A DNA stretch of 64,000 nucleotides from Mugil cephalus (GCF_022458985.1 NC_061772.1:26099501-26163500); one strand, 5' to 3'; numbered from the stretch's first letter, positions 37,801 to 52,800 are shown. Notes: generated from the sequence alone by a model not told the origin. Numbers and translations: made by a program.

Positions 37801-40800
37801 TTTGTTTTTGTAGTTGTTCCTAAAGTGTTTGTGTGTCTGCATCCTGCTAAGGATGGCTGCTGCTAATAACAAGCGTCATTGCTGTGGGGTGGGGCAGCTC
37901 GGTCTGGTCTAGGTGGGTGGCACATGTCTAAGTAACATCCACATGAATGTCAGGCCAAGAGTTTTCTAGCAGAAATTTAATTTTCACAAGATGATTAATG
38001 TTGCCACTGTTGTGTCTGATCGGTGTGTGTTTCCCTATAATCCTTGTGCAATATTTACATGTTTCACTATCCAGTACTTGGGCAACAACTTCAACACTGT
38101 ACTAGTGGCATTTATTTTACTTTTGTGTTTTATTCTATTTGTACTTTTACTCCGTTTCCTTGCAGCTGTCACTTCATGGGAGCATTGAAGTACCTATGAA
38201 GTTTTCAGATTCTGCTGAAATCCCACAAAGTAACCGCAAAACATGTAACTCTTGTCTTCCTGGCCGCCACCCGTGACGTCAACATTCGATCTTTATCTCC
38301 CTCAGGTTCAGACCTTCAGGTTTGCACGACCAAGAACCTGACATGCTGCACCAAGAAGATGGAGGAGAAGTACCAGGTGGCGGCCCGGAGAGACGTCCAG
38401 AACCTCCTGCAGGCGTCCAGCTCCAGCCTCAAGCTGCTCATATCGCGCAACGTGGCCGCGTTTCAAGGTACCGGGCCGACTGCTCCGTGCGTGTTTACGC
38501 GTCGCCGCTGTTGATAGACGCGTGCCCGAGCGCAGATGCCATCGTGAAATCCGTGTGTTTGTGCGTATTCCCGAGCCGGAGTATACTTTGAGGGTTTGTG
38601 TGGGTGCTGTAAAAACAGTGGATGAGTTGGTGTGTGTGTTTGTGTGTGTGTGTGGAGCCACTTCAGAGCAAACAGAGCCGGGTCTGTCCCCCTTCCACAT
38701 CTCCCAGCTCCATCTGATCTTCAGATTAGATAGTCTCGCTGTTCCTGGTAGAGGCCGCCTGCGAGGGTGACGTCTGTCAGGGACAAGGACCTGGGGCTTC
38801 TACTTATGAACTCACTTCTCTGTCCTGCTAAACTGTGTCCCGCTAATGAAATCAAACCCTCATCCGACCCTCATGTTTGCGCATGATCTCATCGCGGAGT
38901 GGACATCCATCCCTTCGCTTTTCTATTGTTTTCCATTCCTCACCATCCATTCACTCAGCGGCGACTTACAGGTAGCGACTTGCCTCCTTCTCCCTCTTTC
39001 CCTGTGCTCTCTTGCTCAGTGTGGGATGTTTCCTCCGCTCTATCTGTCAGATGGCGACTGGAACGGGTGGGCAACAAACACAGAGCTTATGACTTCAATG
39101 TACAGCCTTAGACATGTCATTAAACCAATTCACTTTAACGACGTCTCCCAGTTTAAAGACACACTCTTATCCTCCCCCCTAAACTCAAATGATTTATAGG
39201 AGAGTCTCGCGTGATCACAGTGTTTTTTAGGCTGCGGTCTGCGGGGGCAATGCCCCGTCTTCCCCGGTCGGGCATTTCGTGCGTCTGTTCAGGCTCTGGA
39301 GCTGCGATAAGATACTTGGTGCAGCATCTTTTGGTTTCGCTGTTTAAAGTAGGACAGCTATTTTCACTTAACTGAATAAACTTATCAAGGATTAGTTAAA
39401 GGAGAGTGATTTGTTGTGACCTTTGTTTAATGCACATTTGGAAGTCTAGTTTGAGGCCAGCGGGAAGGTTAATCTGGGATCAAACTAAAAGTGAACCACA
39501 GTGTCCAGGATCACTGTTAGGGAGGACAGAAAGAAGAGCCACGTGCAGCAGCGCTGTACGTTAACCTTTGATTACATACATTTAATTTGACAGGAGGAAA
39601 AATCCGTCATCCGTCTTAAGCGCTGAACGTTACCGACTCGCAATTCAGCAAGTCAAGCGAGGAGCTGCTCGAAGATATATACACAAAATGAGCAGCACTC
39701 ACATGGTTTCGTCTGTGGAATGGCCCCCCCCCGCCCCGCCCCACCCCACCCCACCCCACCCTGCCAAACCAAACAGAGTTCCCCGTCAACACCGGCTTCC
39801 ATCAGTCAACAAACACTGGCGGCTGCTTCCAACATCCAGCCTGCATAACACAAGTGGCAACAGACGTTCAGTAATTTAGGAGCATATTAGAGTCACAGCT
39901 GCACTGGAACCGCTCCGAATATTAGATGTATTAAATCATTATGGCGTGTTAAGCTGTTTTTGTGACGCTTTTTTAGAAAAAAAAATCCTTTTAATTCGGA
40001 CCAAACCAGGGCTGCAGCAAACAACTGCATTTTGTGTTATTTGTGTTTGTATTCTCTTCATTTATTCAGTCAGTTTCTTTGGCGTCTGAATCTCCGCAGT
40101 CATCAAGGAGTGTCACTGCTATGGGTCTAGTTGTACAGTTTCCCAGTACAACAGAGTGGTTTTAATGTTGTGGCTGATCGGTGAATGTTCAGTTCAACCA
40201 TATGCATTAAATGTATAAGTTTTCTGCATGATTTCTTTTTTCCCCGCTGACTTCATTTGGTGACTTGTTGGTGCACTAGCGCCACCATCTGTCTATCAGG
40301 TGAATGTTTGAAATGATCAAATATATGACGTTCAGACAGATCACATCTTCTCCTGTTATTGTTTTGATCGTTTAGAGCATTGGTTTTCAACATGGAGTCA
40401 GCGACCCCCTAGGGGGTCCGTGGAGGTACTGCAGTGGGGTCGCAAAATCTTTGGTTGATTAGACATTTTTTATATATATATTTTTTTTCTTTAATTTCCA
40501 AATTTAAATTTCTTTAAACACACATTAACATGAATCCAACATATTTCAGTAAAGCGATAAATGGAGGCAGAAGACGTTATCTTTCAGTCGGTGATACAGG
40601 AGCTGTCTCAACAGCGCACTGTTTTAAACAGAGCACTGCTATAAACCTGTCAATCTAAGCCTCCTGTACACAGTCGGCCCCGCCCCTATCACTGCTCAGC
40701 CAATCACGAGGCTGCATACAGTATCCACGCCGCAATGTTAGCCAAAGAGGAGCTAACGGTGCAGCTTGCTCCCATCAGCCAACTATTGAGCTTTGTCACT

Positions 40801-43800
40801 TCAACAAAAAATAGAACCTGCGTATTGTTTGAATAGCTTAATTTTGAATGCAGAATGATGATAATAATGCATGTTTATAAATACCACTAGGCCGAGTTTG
40901 ATATAGAACACATATAGGAGGTAGGGGGTCCCTACTTGGTCCTTGGTCTGAAAAACGTTAAAGACCCCTGGTTTACAAAGATCACTAAGCGTAGTGATCA
41001 ATCTGGACGTAGTAAACCCAGTTACCTGCAAAGTATCCCTCTTCACCATTTGAGTAAATCTGCGCTGATGAAAGCTGATACTTGTTCAGACGTGGATGCA
41101 GACTCTTTGGCTCGCAGCCTGCAGTCTGTTTACGCGCAGCAGAGCCACCCACGTGGCTTTGTTCTGTTTGGCTGTAGACGTTTTAAGAAGCTTTGTCACA
41201 TGGACAAGACCTGCCGCAGCACAGTATGTATGGGAAGCATGGAGGGACAGAAACGTCTCAGATCTCAAAAGAGTTGGGGAAAAAAAGAAGTGTTTTGCAG
41301 TTCATGTTCAGACGTAAACGAATCGCAAGTCGAGCATTTAATACGTTTCTCCTAACTAGGGAGCGCTCAGTGACGCTGAATTAATATGAGTGAATTGTTT
41401 CTTATTCATCTTGAGTGACTGCGGGTTTTGTTTAGGGTGTTTTTCAGATTGTAATGAAAGTGGAGAAGGGCCAGCAACCGTACAGGTCGACTTGAAACTG
41501 AAATAAAACTCGACGTTGCCCGGGTGCCCTCAAAACACTCAACAGTTTTTGTGGTGCGTAGGAGGAAAATGGACGGGGAAGATGTGTCTCTTGGTGGATG
41601 GTTGGTGGGTGAGCAGAAAAACAAGCCCTATGGATTTAGTCTCCAAATGATTGGCAGCCTGCACTGTAATTTGAGAGACAACAGAGTGTATAATGCATTA
41701 CAACCACAGACAAGAGGAAGGAGTTAAAAGGGAGGAAGGCTAATGTGGTCATTTGTTTTCTGCAAAGCCTTCAATTAGGTATCTTTTATATGATTTAGCT
41801 GAGGGGAGAGGGGGTGAAAACATTGAAGGAATGTAGCTGGATAACAGCCTGAAACACTCAGGAGACACTGAGAAATAAAATGCAACCATAAAATTCTATT
41901 TAAGACATTTTGTTTTTTTCCCCTGAGTTAATGCTTGCTGCACTGCAGTTGGAAAAAAATAAATAAATAAATAACTTTAAGCGGATCTTTAATGCAAAAA
42001 AATGCTCTGTAGTTTAACGTAATGAGTAGCGCAAATAAGTGAAAACAAGCATTTGAGCTGTTAATTATGAGTTGAGCTTCAAAGCAAAGCTCATCACGCT
42101 GTTATGGCTCATTAGATTTTTTCTCTGTTCTTCAGAGATACGTGTCACAATGTTTCAATATCCCGTCCTTAAATGAACCCGACCGCTGTCTTTCAGGTCA
42201 TTTCACATTTGAGAGATAGCGTGATGGCTGTTGATGGGGAGCTGTCATGAGACGGCTTTTGAGCTTTCCAGCACATCACTTTTTTTTTTTTTCTTCCCCT
42301 GCCTCCCCTCCCCTCCCACTCCTGGTCTGTTAGTAAGTCTCTGAGGACTGCATGTTTTCATTCGCCGGTTGTGAGGCTTCTCCGTCCCAACAACGCACAA
42401 ATATGCAGCCCGCTGAGCGGGGCTCCGGGGGAGATCCTTTTTCATCTCGTGCAGGTTTGTCTTACATCCATGGCAACCGACCTGTGCAATCCAGAGCGCC
42501 CCGTAGGGTTGGAGCCACGTAAAACTCAAACAGAACCTGCTCTGAATCAGGTGTTGAGACGCCCGTGAGAGCGCTTCGAGGACGGCTTCTCAAATCCTAG
42601 CAAAAAATCATCTCTGAGATCACCACATGAAAGTTTTGCCCTTGCCTGGGAGAAGCTTTGATTTGGAGGATTTACTTGGAGAGAAGAGGAGTGGGGAGGA
42701 GAGTATTGCATTACACTCAATACATGAACTCAAGGATATTCGGGTTTTTTGAATTCCTGAATAATAAGTCCATCCCTGCAGATCTTGAAGTCTGTTAACC
42801 TGAAATCAGCAACACGTTGATGAATTACGGCACACATTCAAAGGGACTAAATCCTGAATCTACACTTTTGTGCGCAATTACATTACATCATGTGTTATCC
42901 CAAAAGTGGTCTTTGCTTCAGATCTTTCTAAAGAATGGCTTCCCTTCACTTTTGTGCGGTTTGACGAGATGAGTGAATCAGCTCTCAGATGACTCAGCTC
43001 AGTTCTAAAAGCTCCGTCCAAAGGTAAACACGCATCCACCTGCCATCGCCTCTAAACCTCAAACAAACCATAGCTTTAAGTACTGATTAGAGGCTGACAG
43101 TGAGACGCACAATAATCCATATTTAGTTTATTTGATCTCGACAGAAACAGGAGCCGTGTCGTGTTAATCTGAGCCATTACTTCCTGGAGGCTTTGTGAAA
43201 CGTTGTTAGATTATTATCTTTGCTTAGTTTTGAATTTAAAAAGAGAGACACAAAGGTTTAATTAGTAGACTTTAGAAGTGTGGATAGACCTCTCGTGATA
43301 TATCTCCAGCTCTAGAGGAGGATTAAGCTTCTCTGTTTATGCTATTCTCCGTTAGCAGCAACTGCAACCTCCCTTTTTTCATCTATTTACTATTATTTTT
43401 TTAGTTATTATCATTGTTTATTTAATTTTTTTCAAGGGAGGATAATGATGTGTAGCTGTACAATTCTAAGAACATACATTTATTTTGCTAACTGTTTCCT
43501 ACCATTGCTTGCCTGAATGGGGAAAAAAACAAAATCCTGTTCAATTAGCAAAGTTGGAAAAAAAAAAGACAAGTGATGATATTAGAATATGAGGCAGCCT
43601 GTGAGTTCCTTCATGCTCTCAGCTGTTTATGCTAAGCTAGGCTACTCATCTCCTCTCTGGGTTGGTGCATTTAGAGCCATCAGCTTCTTGCATGCAGCAT
43701 CCTCTCACAGTGAATTTACAAGCGTGCAGTTAGTCAGTATTTCCTAGGAACAAAGGCAATTAAAATGGATGACCAATAATAATAAAAACAACAACAAAAA

Positions 43801-46800
43801 AAGATTTATATGTAACCCATAATTCATCTGAAAGCCTCCACCAGCCAGTACTACATGACCACTTGATGAGCAAGTCCAGACCGGCTGTTATAAATTTACT
43901 TCTCCTGCTACTTTAATGTGTGTGTCACAAAGCTGTTGTGACCATTAACACTCTGTGGCTTGAGGTCTTTCTTCCAGTCAGTGTGTCATTTTGGTTTCCA
44001 GCCTTGGAAGAAAAACATTTCTAGAGAACACGAGGATCCGACAGACGCACTCAAGTCAGTCTTAACATTTTTTTTCCTCTTTTTTTTATTTGCATTGCTT
44101 CTAATTAATGGCTGCTACTGTTTTACCAGGGACTCAAGTGGAGCTGATAAATGAATGAAAGATTAAACGGGTGGGACTGACTGCAGGGATCGCTGAAGTG
44201 CAAAGCTAGCCTGTTGTCCTCATGACTTGCAATTCGCACTCATAAATGCTAATTTCTGTTTACCAGCTTTTAAACGTACCCACTGGCAATGTCTTTACTC
44301 TTAAATTTTGAAGAGGAACACAGCTCAATGGCAGCAGCCCCACAGTTTGACGATCAGCTGTAAAATTAGCTTAGCACGCTGGGTGCCAAACAGACTAGGA
44401 GCTTTCAGCAAAGAGGGTCCGTGTATGTTTTTGGTCATTGAATTTTCCGTTCCAAAAAATAAGTGGTTATTTAATTTTTATTTAAAATTCAAAAATTAAA
44501 ATTGAAATTCCAGACATTTTTCTTTATCAGTGTTTATCAGAATAAACAAAATTTTAAAAAACAGTCGATTTTCATTTTCTATTTCTAAAAACAAAAAAAT
44601 AAAATCTTTTTTTTTCTCGTTTTTTCCGTTTTGCCATAGTGTGCAACCGGAAGTTCTCATTTTCAAAGTAAGAGCACGTAAAAAAGACGGCGCTGCGTAA
44701 GAGAAGTTGATGGACATGGATCAGTACGTCGTTTTTCGAAACAATAAAGGAGACTCGGTGAAAAGGACATGACTGCAGAAGAACTAAGCTGCACATTTCA
44801 GGTAAAACTAAAAATATCTACATATAACCATGGAGTAGTTAGCTACTAGCTAACATTACTCCGATATGCGTGGAGAGATTTCTGCAGATAACAAGCCTTG
44901 TTTTGCCATGTCAAAAATCACGTCAGAGTAAGGTTCCAGAGACATTTTAGCCTGGGCTAGCTAAGGAAACCAGAGGTAGAAATCATATATTTGGGCGCTT
45001 TTGCCATAAACACGGCACCGTCCTCATACATGCTCTTAGTTTGAAAACGACAACTTCCGGTTGCAAAATGTGGGAAAAAAAGGGCTTTTTTTGTTTCTGT
45101 CGTCTTACGATTTTAGTTTCTATTTTTAGAAACAGAAAATGAAAATCTGATAGTTCTTAAAGTTTTTTTGTTTATCCCTTCTCAACGCTGATAATGAAAA
45201 ACGCCATTAATTTTAATTTTTGAATTTTAAAATGAAAATCAAATAGCCGCTCGTATCCTTTTCTGAAAAGAAAATCCAATGACCAAAACATGCACGGACC
45301 AAAGAGGAGGGTGTAAAGTTGTCTTTGATTGGTACTGATTAGACAGATGATGTAAGTCTTCGTGTAGACGTTCTATTTCAGGGTATAAATGCTGGTTAAG
45401 TCCAGTAAAGTCACCAGTCCACTACTGGCTGACGCCCACGTGAACCGCAGCATCCTGGGTTTGCATCCTATAAAAAAATATTTTTAACACAATGGATGAT
45501 GTCAGTCTGCAAGTCTCAAATAGACTGGAGGAGCATGAATTTTCATCTGTGACCGACCGCAACAGAGAAAGAGTTCAGTTGTGTGCAATGCCACAACTTA
45601 CTGTACACATGCAAATATTGAATAGTGTTGATGCAAAGTAGGATTGACCTTTTTTTCCCTTCCTTTGTGACATTGTATTTTCAACATACTGTTATATTTT
45701 GAGGCATCTCTGTCTTTATTTCCTCATCTTTGGAAGCCTCCAAGTCCATTATTCATCCAGTTTGTTTGGGCCTTAAGGCAGGTTCTGCAATATTTCTACT
45801 TCTCCTTAAGAGAGCCAGTTAAAAAACTGCAGTGTTGGACACTCCTCTCTTCAGAGCCCCGAGCAAATAGTGTAAAACATAAAGAAAACAATCAGGACAC
45901 AACTTGTGTTTATTATTACCAAAGGGTCAGTTAAGGCTGGAATCCATAACGGTGTCTGTTACATGGACACATAGATGAATTTAAAACATTGCAATTCTTA
46001 GGATCTCTTGTAGTTTTTCAGGTTTCACTTAAGTATTTGCACGTTGTCCCCTTCTTAGTTGATGACATTTTCAGGATATTCTACTAATATTCTGCTAAGA
46101 TGTGGGCAAACAATCTGGTGCATTCTCTTAAATTAGATGCTTCTTCGCTCAGTGTGCGTAATGCAAACTCTGGCCTGTTTGCTAATAACTCACATGACTC
46201 ATGCTACATGAGATCGACGCTCTGGGAGTGACGGCCGGGATGCGGCCGAACGCTTAACGAATGGCTCCTCTGCAGAGTTCATTCCTCAGAGAATGTCAGG
46301 CTCAAAACAGTAACAGATAATGTGCTGCGACCAGCTCTGACCAGCACTGCATCACTGACTACAGTAACGCAGTGTTTGCTTCCAGTAAAGTTTCTATGTT
46401 GGTCGCAAATTGGCCGCTCGCCTCAGTCTGGGGAAAATATGCAGCTTTTTATAGGACTCTGCATTTTAGGATCTTTTGTCTAGGATATGAACATTCCTCG
46501 GGCTCCTCTCAGAGACGGCAGGCTGCTTTTAAAATGATCATGTCCAAAAAAGATGTTTCTAGTTGTGAAATATAACTTAATACTACAACATAAGAGGTAA
46601 AAATATCTGTAGCTTTTTTTTTTAACAGTCTGTCTCTCATTTGGCTGCTTCCCCATGTTAGTCCAAGCTCAATTATCTCAACAACTATTGGATTAATTGC
46701 CCTCAAATTATATTTAGACATTCATGATCCCCTCAGGATAAAAACTAAACTTCTTCCACTGACTGATCGGTTTTATAAAATCTTGTAAAAACATTGGAGG

Positions 46801-49800
46801 GCAGCCCAGCCATAAAATGTTTGCGGGAGAACATTGGTCTGGAGTCGCTCGGTTGGGAGCTGATTATGCTCTGGCAAAGATCTGCCGGGCTTGTTTAGAC
46901 GGGCTTCATTGTACTGATAGACAGAACAACGGCATAGTCATACAAGTCATCTGAGCGACGTGGAATTGAATTAGTTTACAACAAAATGACTCTCTCTCTG
47001 ATATCCAAATGGACTCAGCAAACTCAAATTCTGAGAAGACATAAATCCGGCCACGTAAGGCAAGAAATACTTCAACACCTAGGGAATAGATTAGTATTAC
47101 ATTTTAGATATTTCTCAACGTTTTTTTGGTGCCTCAATTTTACTGAAGTATTGGGATGAATTGAAATTGGGTTCTGATCCCTGCAAGGAACATGGTGTGG
47201 TGCTTAGAAAAACAGAATATAGTTTTTAATATTAAAATGCTTTCATTGGCATAAACCGCTGTCAGGAGAAGTAAATAACATCAACCATCTTGTGACAATG
47301 CACTGTTCTGATACAGGCACACACACACAAAAATGGTTTAAGAATAAAAGAAAAAAGCCATGAAGAACAGCACAAGGTGTTGACCTGGCCTCTAAATTCA
47401 CTAGATCCCAAACTGATCAAGTGTCTGTGGGATGATCCACAGAGGCCCCTCCCCTCAACCCATAGGACCCAAAGACCCCCACTAACAGCATCCTGTTACC
47501 AGACACCGTAGGAGACCCATGTCCATTCTCTGATGAGTCAAACTGTTTTGGAGGCACAAGGGGAGACCTACACAATATTAGGAAGGTGGTCATAATGTTA
47601 TGCCTCATTGACTTACAGTGGTTCTTCTTCTGAGCCCACTGTGTTGCTCAGAACAGAATTGAGGGACTGTTTTTGTTAAAGTGAACACCTCTGTAGGGTC
47701 TGTTACATGCTTGGATAGAGAGGGGTATTTATTGGTCTCTGTTTGCCAAGAAATGACTTTGACCAAATTCCTGCAAAATCTAATGTCTACACATTAGCGA
47801 ATATTAGAATTATTAGAATTAGAAAACCTTTACTTGTCCCATAATGGGGAAATAGCAGCTTGCAGCTGCAGAAAAATAACAAGAATAGACAAGAGCAGAC
47901 TGTATAAAAGATAACTAATGAGACAGAAATAGATAGAATTAACAATACACAAGTATTGGCACATATACACAGATAATGATTGTCAGATATTGCACAGAGC
48001 TGTACACAGTACAGAGTAAGTGGTGAATGGTGAGTGTGTTGAACCTTGAGGAGTAATAACATGGCACACACACATTAGCATGCTGTAATGTGATTATGGT
48101 GAATATTACACACACTAAACAACATCATGTCGGTGTTTTCATAGTGAGCATGTTAGCTCCTGTTTAGCATTAATCTCGGTGCGCTCCCGTCCTTGAATAG
48201 CTCCACACGGCACAACACAACACCTGTAAACCCGCGGTCCCCACACAAAGATCTTTTTGTCGAGCACAAAAAGATATGAATTAATCTTTGTGAGTGTGCA
48301 ATGAAAGACGAGAACATCTGCTAGTAAAAAGATTTCGAACTAACCTTGTAGACAGTGTGAAGGACGAAGGTGTGATCAAAGCGCGCGTAAGCTGAATAAA
48401 ATGAGTGGTCGCCGGATTTGTTTGAAGATTTCATAGGTTAATTCTCACAACTAGTCTTCAAATCCAACCTCCACTCTGGTTCTTTGTGTTGGACCTTTCA
48501 TTTTGCAGACTCTTTGTCCGCCGGGTCTTCAGCCGTCCCGTCTTTGTTGTCAGCCTTAGCAGCGTTAGTGTGGGTATACGTATGGGTGTGGGTGTGTGCA
48601 TGTCAGCCATCGCAGGGGCCTCTCTTCGAGATTCCCACAGAATTTGAGCTTGGCTTTGTGATTCAAGGCCGGACAGTTGATCCAGGGGAGGACAGAGGCT
48701 GAAAGAAGAATGCGAAGAAGAAGAAGAATGACCGACTGAAGGAGAGAAAGTTGGGAGGACGCCAGATGCTATTGAAAGTCTTTGCACACTGTTTGAAGTC
48801 AGAGGATGAGGATTTAGAGGGAAGCAGGATTATTCAGAGTCAATACCCTTCTTTGCAGTTTGGGCCGCTGCAGAGAAACAATGTATTCAGACTGACTGAG
48901 GCTGCTCTCCCTCTCTGTCATCTCCAGTGTCAGCTCCTGTGTCAGACATGCTGGTTAGCGCTGCACTTTTTTTTGTACTCGCAGGTATTGTTTGACATTT
49001 CGGGCAGATACACTCGTTTGTTTTTCTTGCGGAAAGCCCGAAGATTGACGACGCTTTCATATGCTTACACCTGGAGCCGCAACCGGCACTTGATTTACTT
49101 TGCAGAGCAGGAAATCAATCTGTGTCTTCGTTGGCTAAAGGGAACCTCTAAATCCCACCAGTTAGCACCATTGACTGTTTATACTATGGACAAACCCATC
49201 ATGACGTCACCCATTGGATTCTGAACCTCGAAAAGCGAAGCCCAAAGTGGGCGGGGCCCGCGGTCGCCATGTTGGATGAGCTTTACTCCACCCACACTCA
49301 GATTCTCCAAATGTATGTGGATCCTGGATATGTTTACACGTTTATAGAGAACTGAGATCTGATCTAAAGCCAGGTGTGAACAGACGTACTTGGTCAATTT
49401 ACCCAGGATGCACCAGGCAGTTGTGCCAGATGGGAAATTAACTTATATCGTATTGTCGCTTTAAACTGATCGTATTTTGACCCAAACTATGTATTGAGTC
49501 TGTACTAAAACTATGTGTAAGGAAATCTCACGCCAGATCAGTGCATTTAAAAACAAAACTATTCTATGCACATGGAACTGCAATAACCTAAAGTAAAGGA
49601 AGAAACACAGAAGCTTTATTCATTGTCACAGTTAAACACAGACACCCAGTCAGCTGCACCTCTTTGCACAATCGCTCTTTCTGTCCTTAACTGTTAAAAT
49701 AAAAGCACTGGAACTAGACTACTGCTATTACTTCTCCAGTCTCACTTAATTTTTTTAAGTTTCTTGTGGTGCCAATGAGGATCCAGCCAGGGGGTATGAG

Positions 49801-52800
49801 CAGGTCAGTTTCTGGTGATGGGTGAGGTCTACACTACCGGTCAAAAGTTTTAGAACAACACGCAGTATCCTCTGGTGTAGTTGGTCAGGTTGGGCTTCAT
49901 CCTACAGCAAGATAATGACCCAAAACTCTAAAAAACGGAGAAAAAACAAGATGGAAAGCTTGAAAACATGGAGTGGCACGCGGCCCAGTCTCTAGACTTT
50001 AACCTCATGGAGCTGATTTGTGATGAACTGGACAGAAGAGTGAAAGCAAAGCTCCCGACACACAGGTGACACACATTTCTGGGAACTTCTGCAACAAAAA
50101 TTGGGAAGAAAAACATTTGATTTCCATTTTAGAAAGAAGGAATGTCACAAGTGTGTTCACATGTTAAATCAGACAAAGATGGTGACTGTGCTATGATGGA
50201 GTCTCTGCTTTCATTTCAGAGTAAAATGAGACATTAAACTACATACATTTCAATAAAAAAGAAAGAAAGAAATATTGGAGTGTTGTAAAACCTTTGACCA
50301 GTTGTGTATACTCAACACGACTGGGGTTCAACCTATCATATAAGGCCTTTTTTAAACAAATATTTATGGCCCTGAACTATGTCTTACATCAATTTTTCTG
50401 CAGAATCATTGACTGTAACAGGATTTTTTTCCCGAGTGAGACTGAGATTTAGTTTATTTTCAGTGATTTGCAGAACACAAACCTAAAGCCTTTCGTATTG
50501 TTTTTGTTTTTACTCACGAAGATCATCATCCGACCGAGTGATGTTGCTAATTGCAGACTCCCGATCACCGTGTGTGTGTGTGTTCGGTTTCCTGCCGCTC
50601 GCTGGGATCTATTTCATATGATGCGCTCACTCCGGTCCTGCGCTATTTCTGTGGCGGAAGCGGACGCCCGGCTAACGCACACTCTTGCCAACGTGAACGC
50701 ACGCCCACGCCGACTTTCACCATCTCACATTTTGTCTCTGTCTCTCTTTCACACACACACACACACACACACACTTTCACCACACACTGCACTGCAGCCA
50801 TTCACCGCATAGAGATGAGCCCCTAAAAATACACACACTTGTCAGCACTTTTACGCTGTCTCCTGTGTGCCTGTTTGAAATGGAGATTTATGGCTTCTGG
50901 CTGTTGTCTTAAGGCCATTTTCTAGTTTAGATGATACAGCATGTGGCTGAACGGGAACTTTCTTTGACAGATATACACATTTTTCTCCTTTTAGACATTT
51001 AGATAGAGTTGAGCAGTGTGGAGGCCGGCAGGGTAATATACCAGTGTGATGTTTGTGCAGCAGAACTGACTGTGCAGCTACAAAAAAAAAAAAAAAAAAA
51101 AAAAGAAACAGTTAACAGTGTACAGCAAAGACTGGACTGGAACAACTTTCCAGCCAGAGCATTTTACTTTAATCTGGTGGTATGTTAAGTGACTGGTTTG
51201 GGCCGTAATAGGCTCTTTTTCTGGAGGAACTGCTCAACCAAGATTCTTTAAATAATTCAGATGTCCAGTTTATGGGTAAACACAGAAACTCCTGGGATTT
51301 CACCACAAACATGCTGCAGCTTTAATAAACACATCATTATGCCTTTTTTTTCAGCCCTGTATCTTATTAGGACTAGTTCCTCTGGATTGTACTTGCAGTA
51401 CTTTGGAGACAAATCTCCTTTTTTTTTTTCTGTGAGTCAAATGGAAGGAAGTATTTCCCAAGTCAGGAAGGAGCCTTTAGGGAGTTACGTTATTGTTATC
51501 TCTGTATTTAAATCCTCCACACAGCAACACACCAAGCCTCCTCTCCGCTCCTTACTCCCTTCCTCTTCATATCACCGTTCTCCCCTACATGGCAGAAACG
51601 AGCATAATTGTTCTGCTTATCAAAATTATCCTGACATGAATGACAAATGAATGTTTTTTGTGTTTTTTTTTTTTGCTGCTGGGAGTCTAGTTTCTGGTGG
51701 GCTGTTCGATAAGACCATCTGATAAAAACATGTTAATCCCTCCCTGATTAGTCCCCTTGGAAATGTTGTTTCCTTTGTCTGATTCACATAATTAAGGCAT
51801 AATGGGACAATCACAGCGTCTCATCTTGTCACGTTCGTCATCGCACGATAGTTTTGTAAACTTTTAAATAAGCTCCGCCGCTGCTCTCAGACCTGGTGTG
51901 TCGATGGATCGTGCAGGTTGGCCGCGAGTTACCACAGTGGTGACATGCAAAGTTTGGTTATCTTGGATTTCACACTTCCATGAAAGCGCAATTATGTTAG
52001 TGCGAATGAGAATCCTGCTGCAACAAAATCAAAATCAAAGATCTGGTTGAGTTTAAAACCTGATATAACATTTCACTTGGGGATGCTTTAGTAAAATAAT
52101 GTGAAACCAATGCAAATTACTGAATTTAAAGGCCAAATGTTACATAAAAGTGAAGCACCCCGGACGAAGTATTATGATTCAGAGCTGCTTTTCCTCCTCT
52201 GGACTTTTTTTCACCATTAATGGCAAAATTTAGTCCCAAGTTTATCAATGTACACTATCGGTTAGATCAGCATCAGTATCCTCTGGTATAGTTGGTCAGA
52301 GCTTCATCCTACAGCAAGATAATGACTCAAAACTTTAGTCCAAGCTCTACCAGAACTACCTCAAGATAAAAACTAGGAGAGGACCATGGCCCAGTCCCTA
52401 GACTTTAACCCCATGGAGCTGGTTTGTGATGAACTGGACAGAAGAGTGAAAGCAAAGCTCCCTACATACAAGTGACACACATTTCTGGTTAGAACTCTCT
52501 GAAAAATATTTGATTTCCATTTTAGAAAGAAAGAATGTGTTCACATGTTAAATCAGACAAAGATCGTTACTGTGATGAGAGTTTAGAATATATTTTGGGT
52601 TATATATTGATTCCATGATTTACTTTTTCTTGTTGTTGTTTATTTGATCTACGCTTTCATTTAACGTAAAGTAAAATGAGATATTAAACTTCATACTTTT
52701 CAGTAAAAAAGAATCTTACGAGATAAGAGCAGGATTATCTGCCAGGAGAAGCTCTGTAGAAATCGCGATGATGCAGCAGGACATTGACTCCAAACATGGA

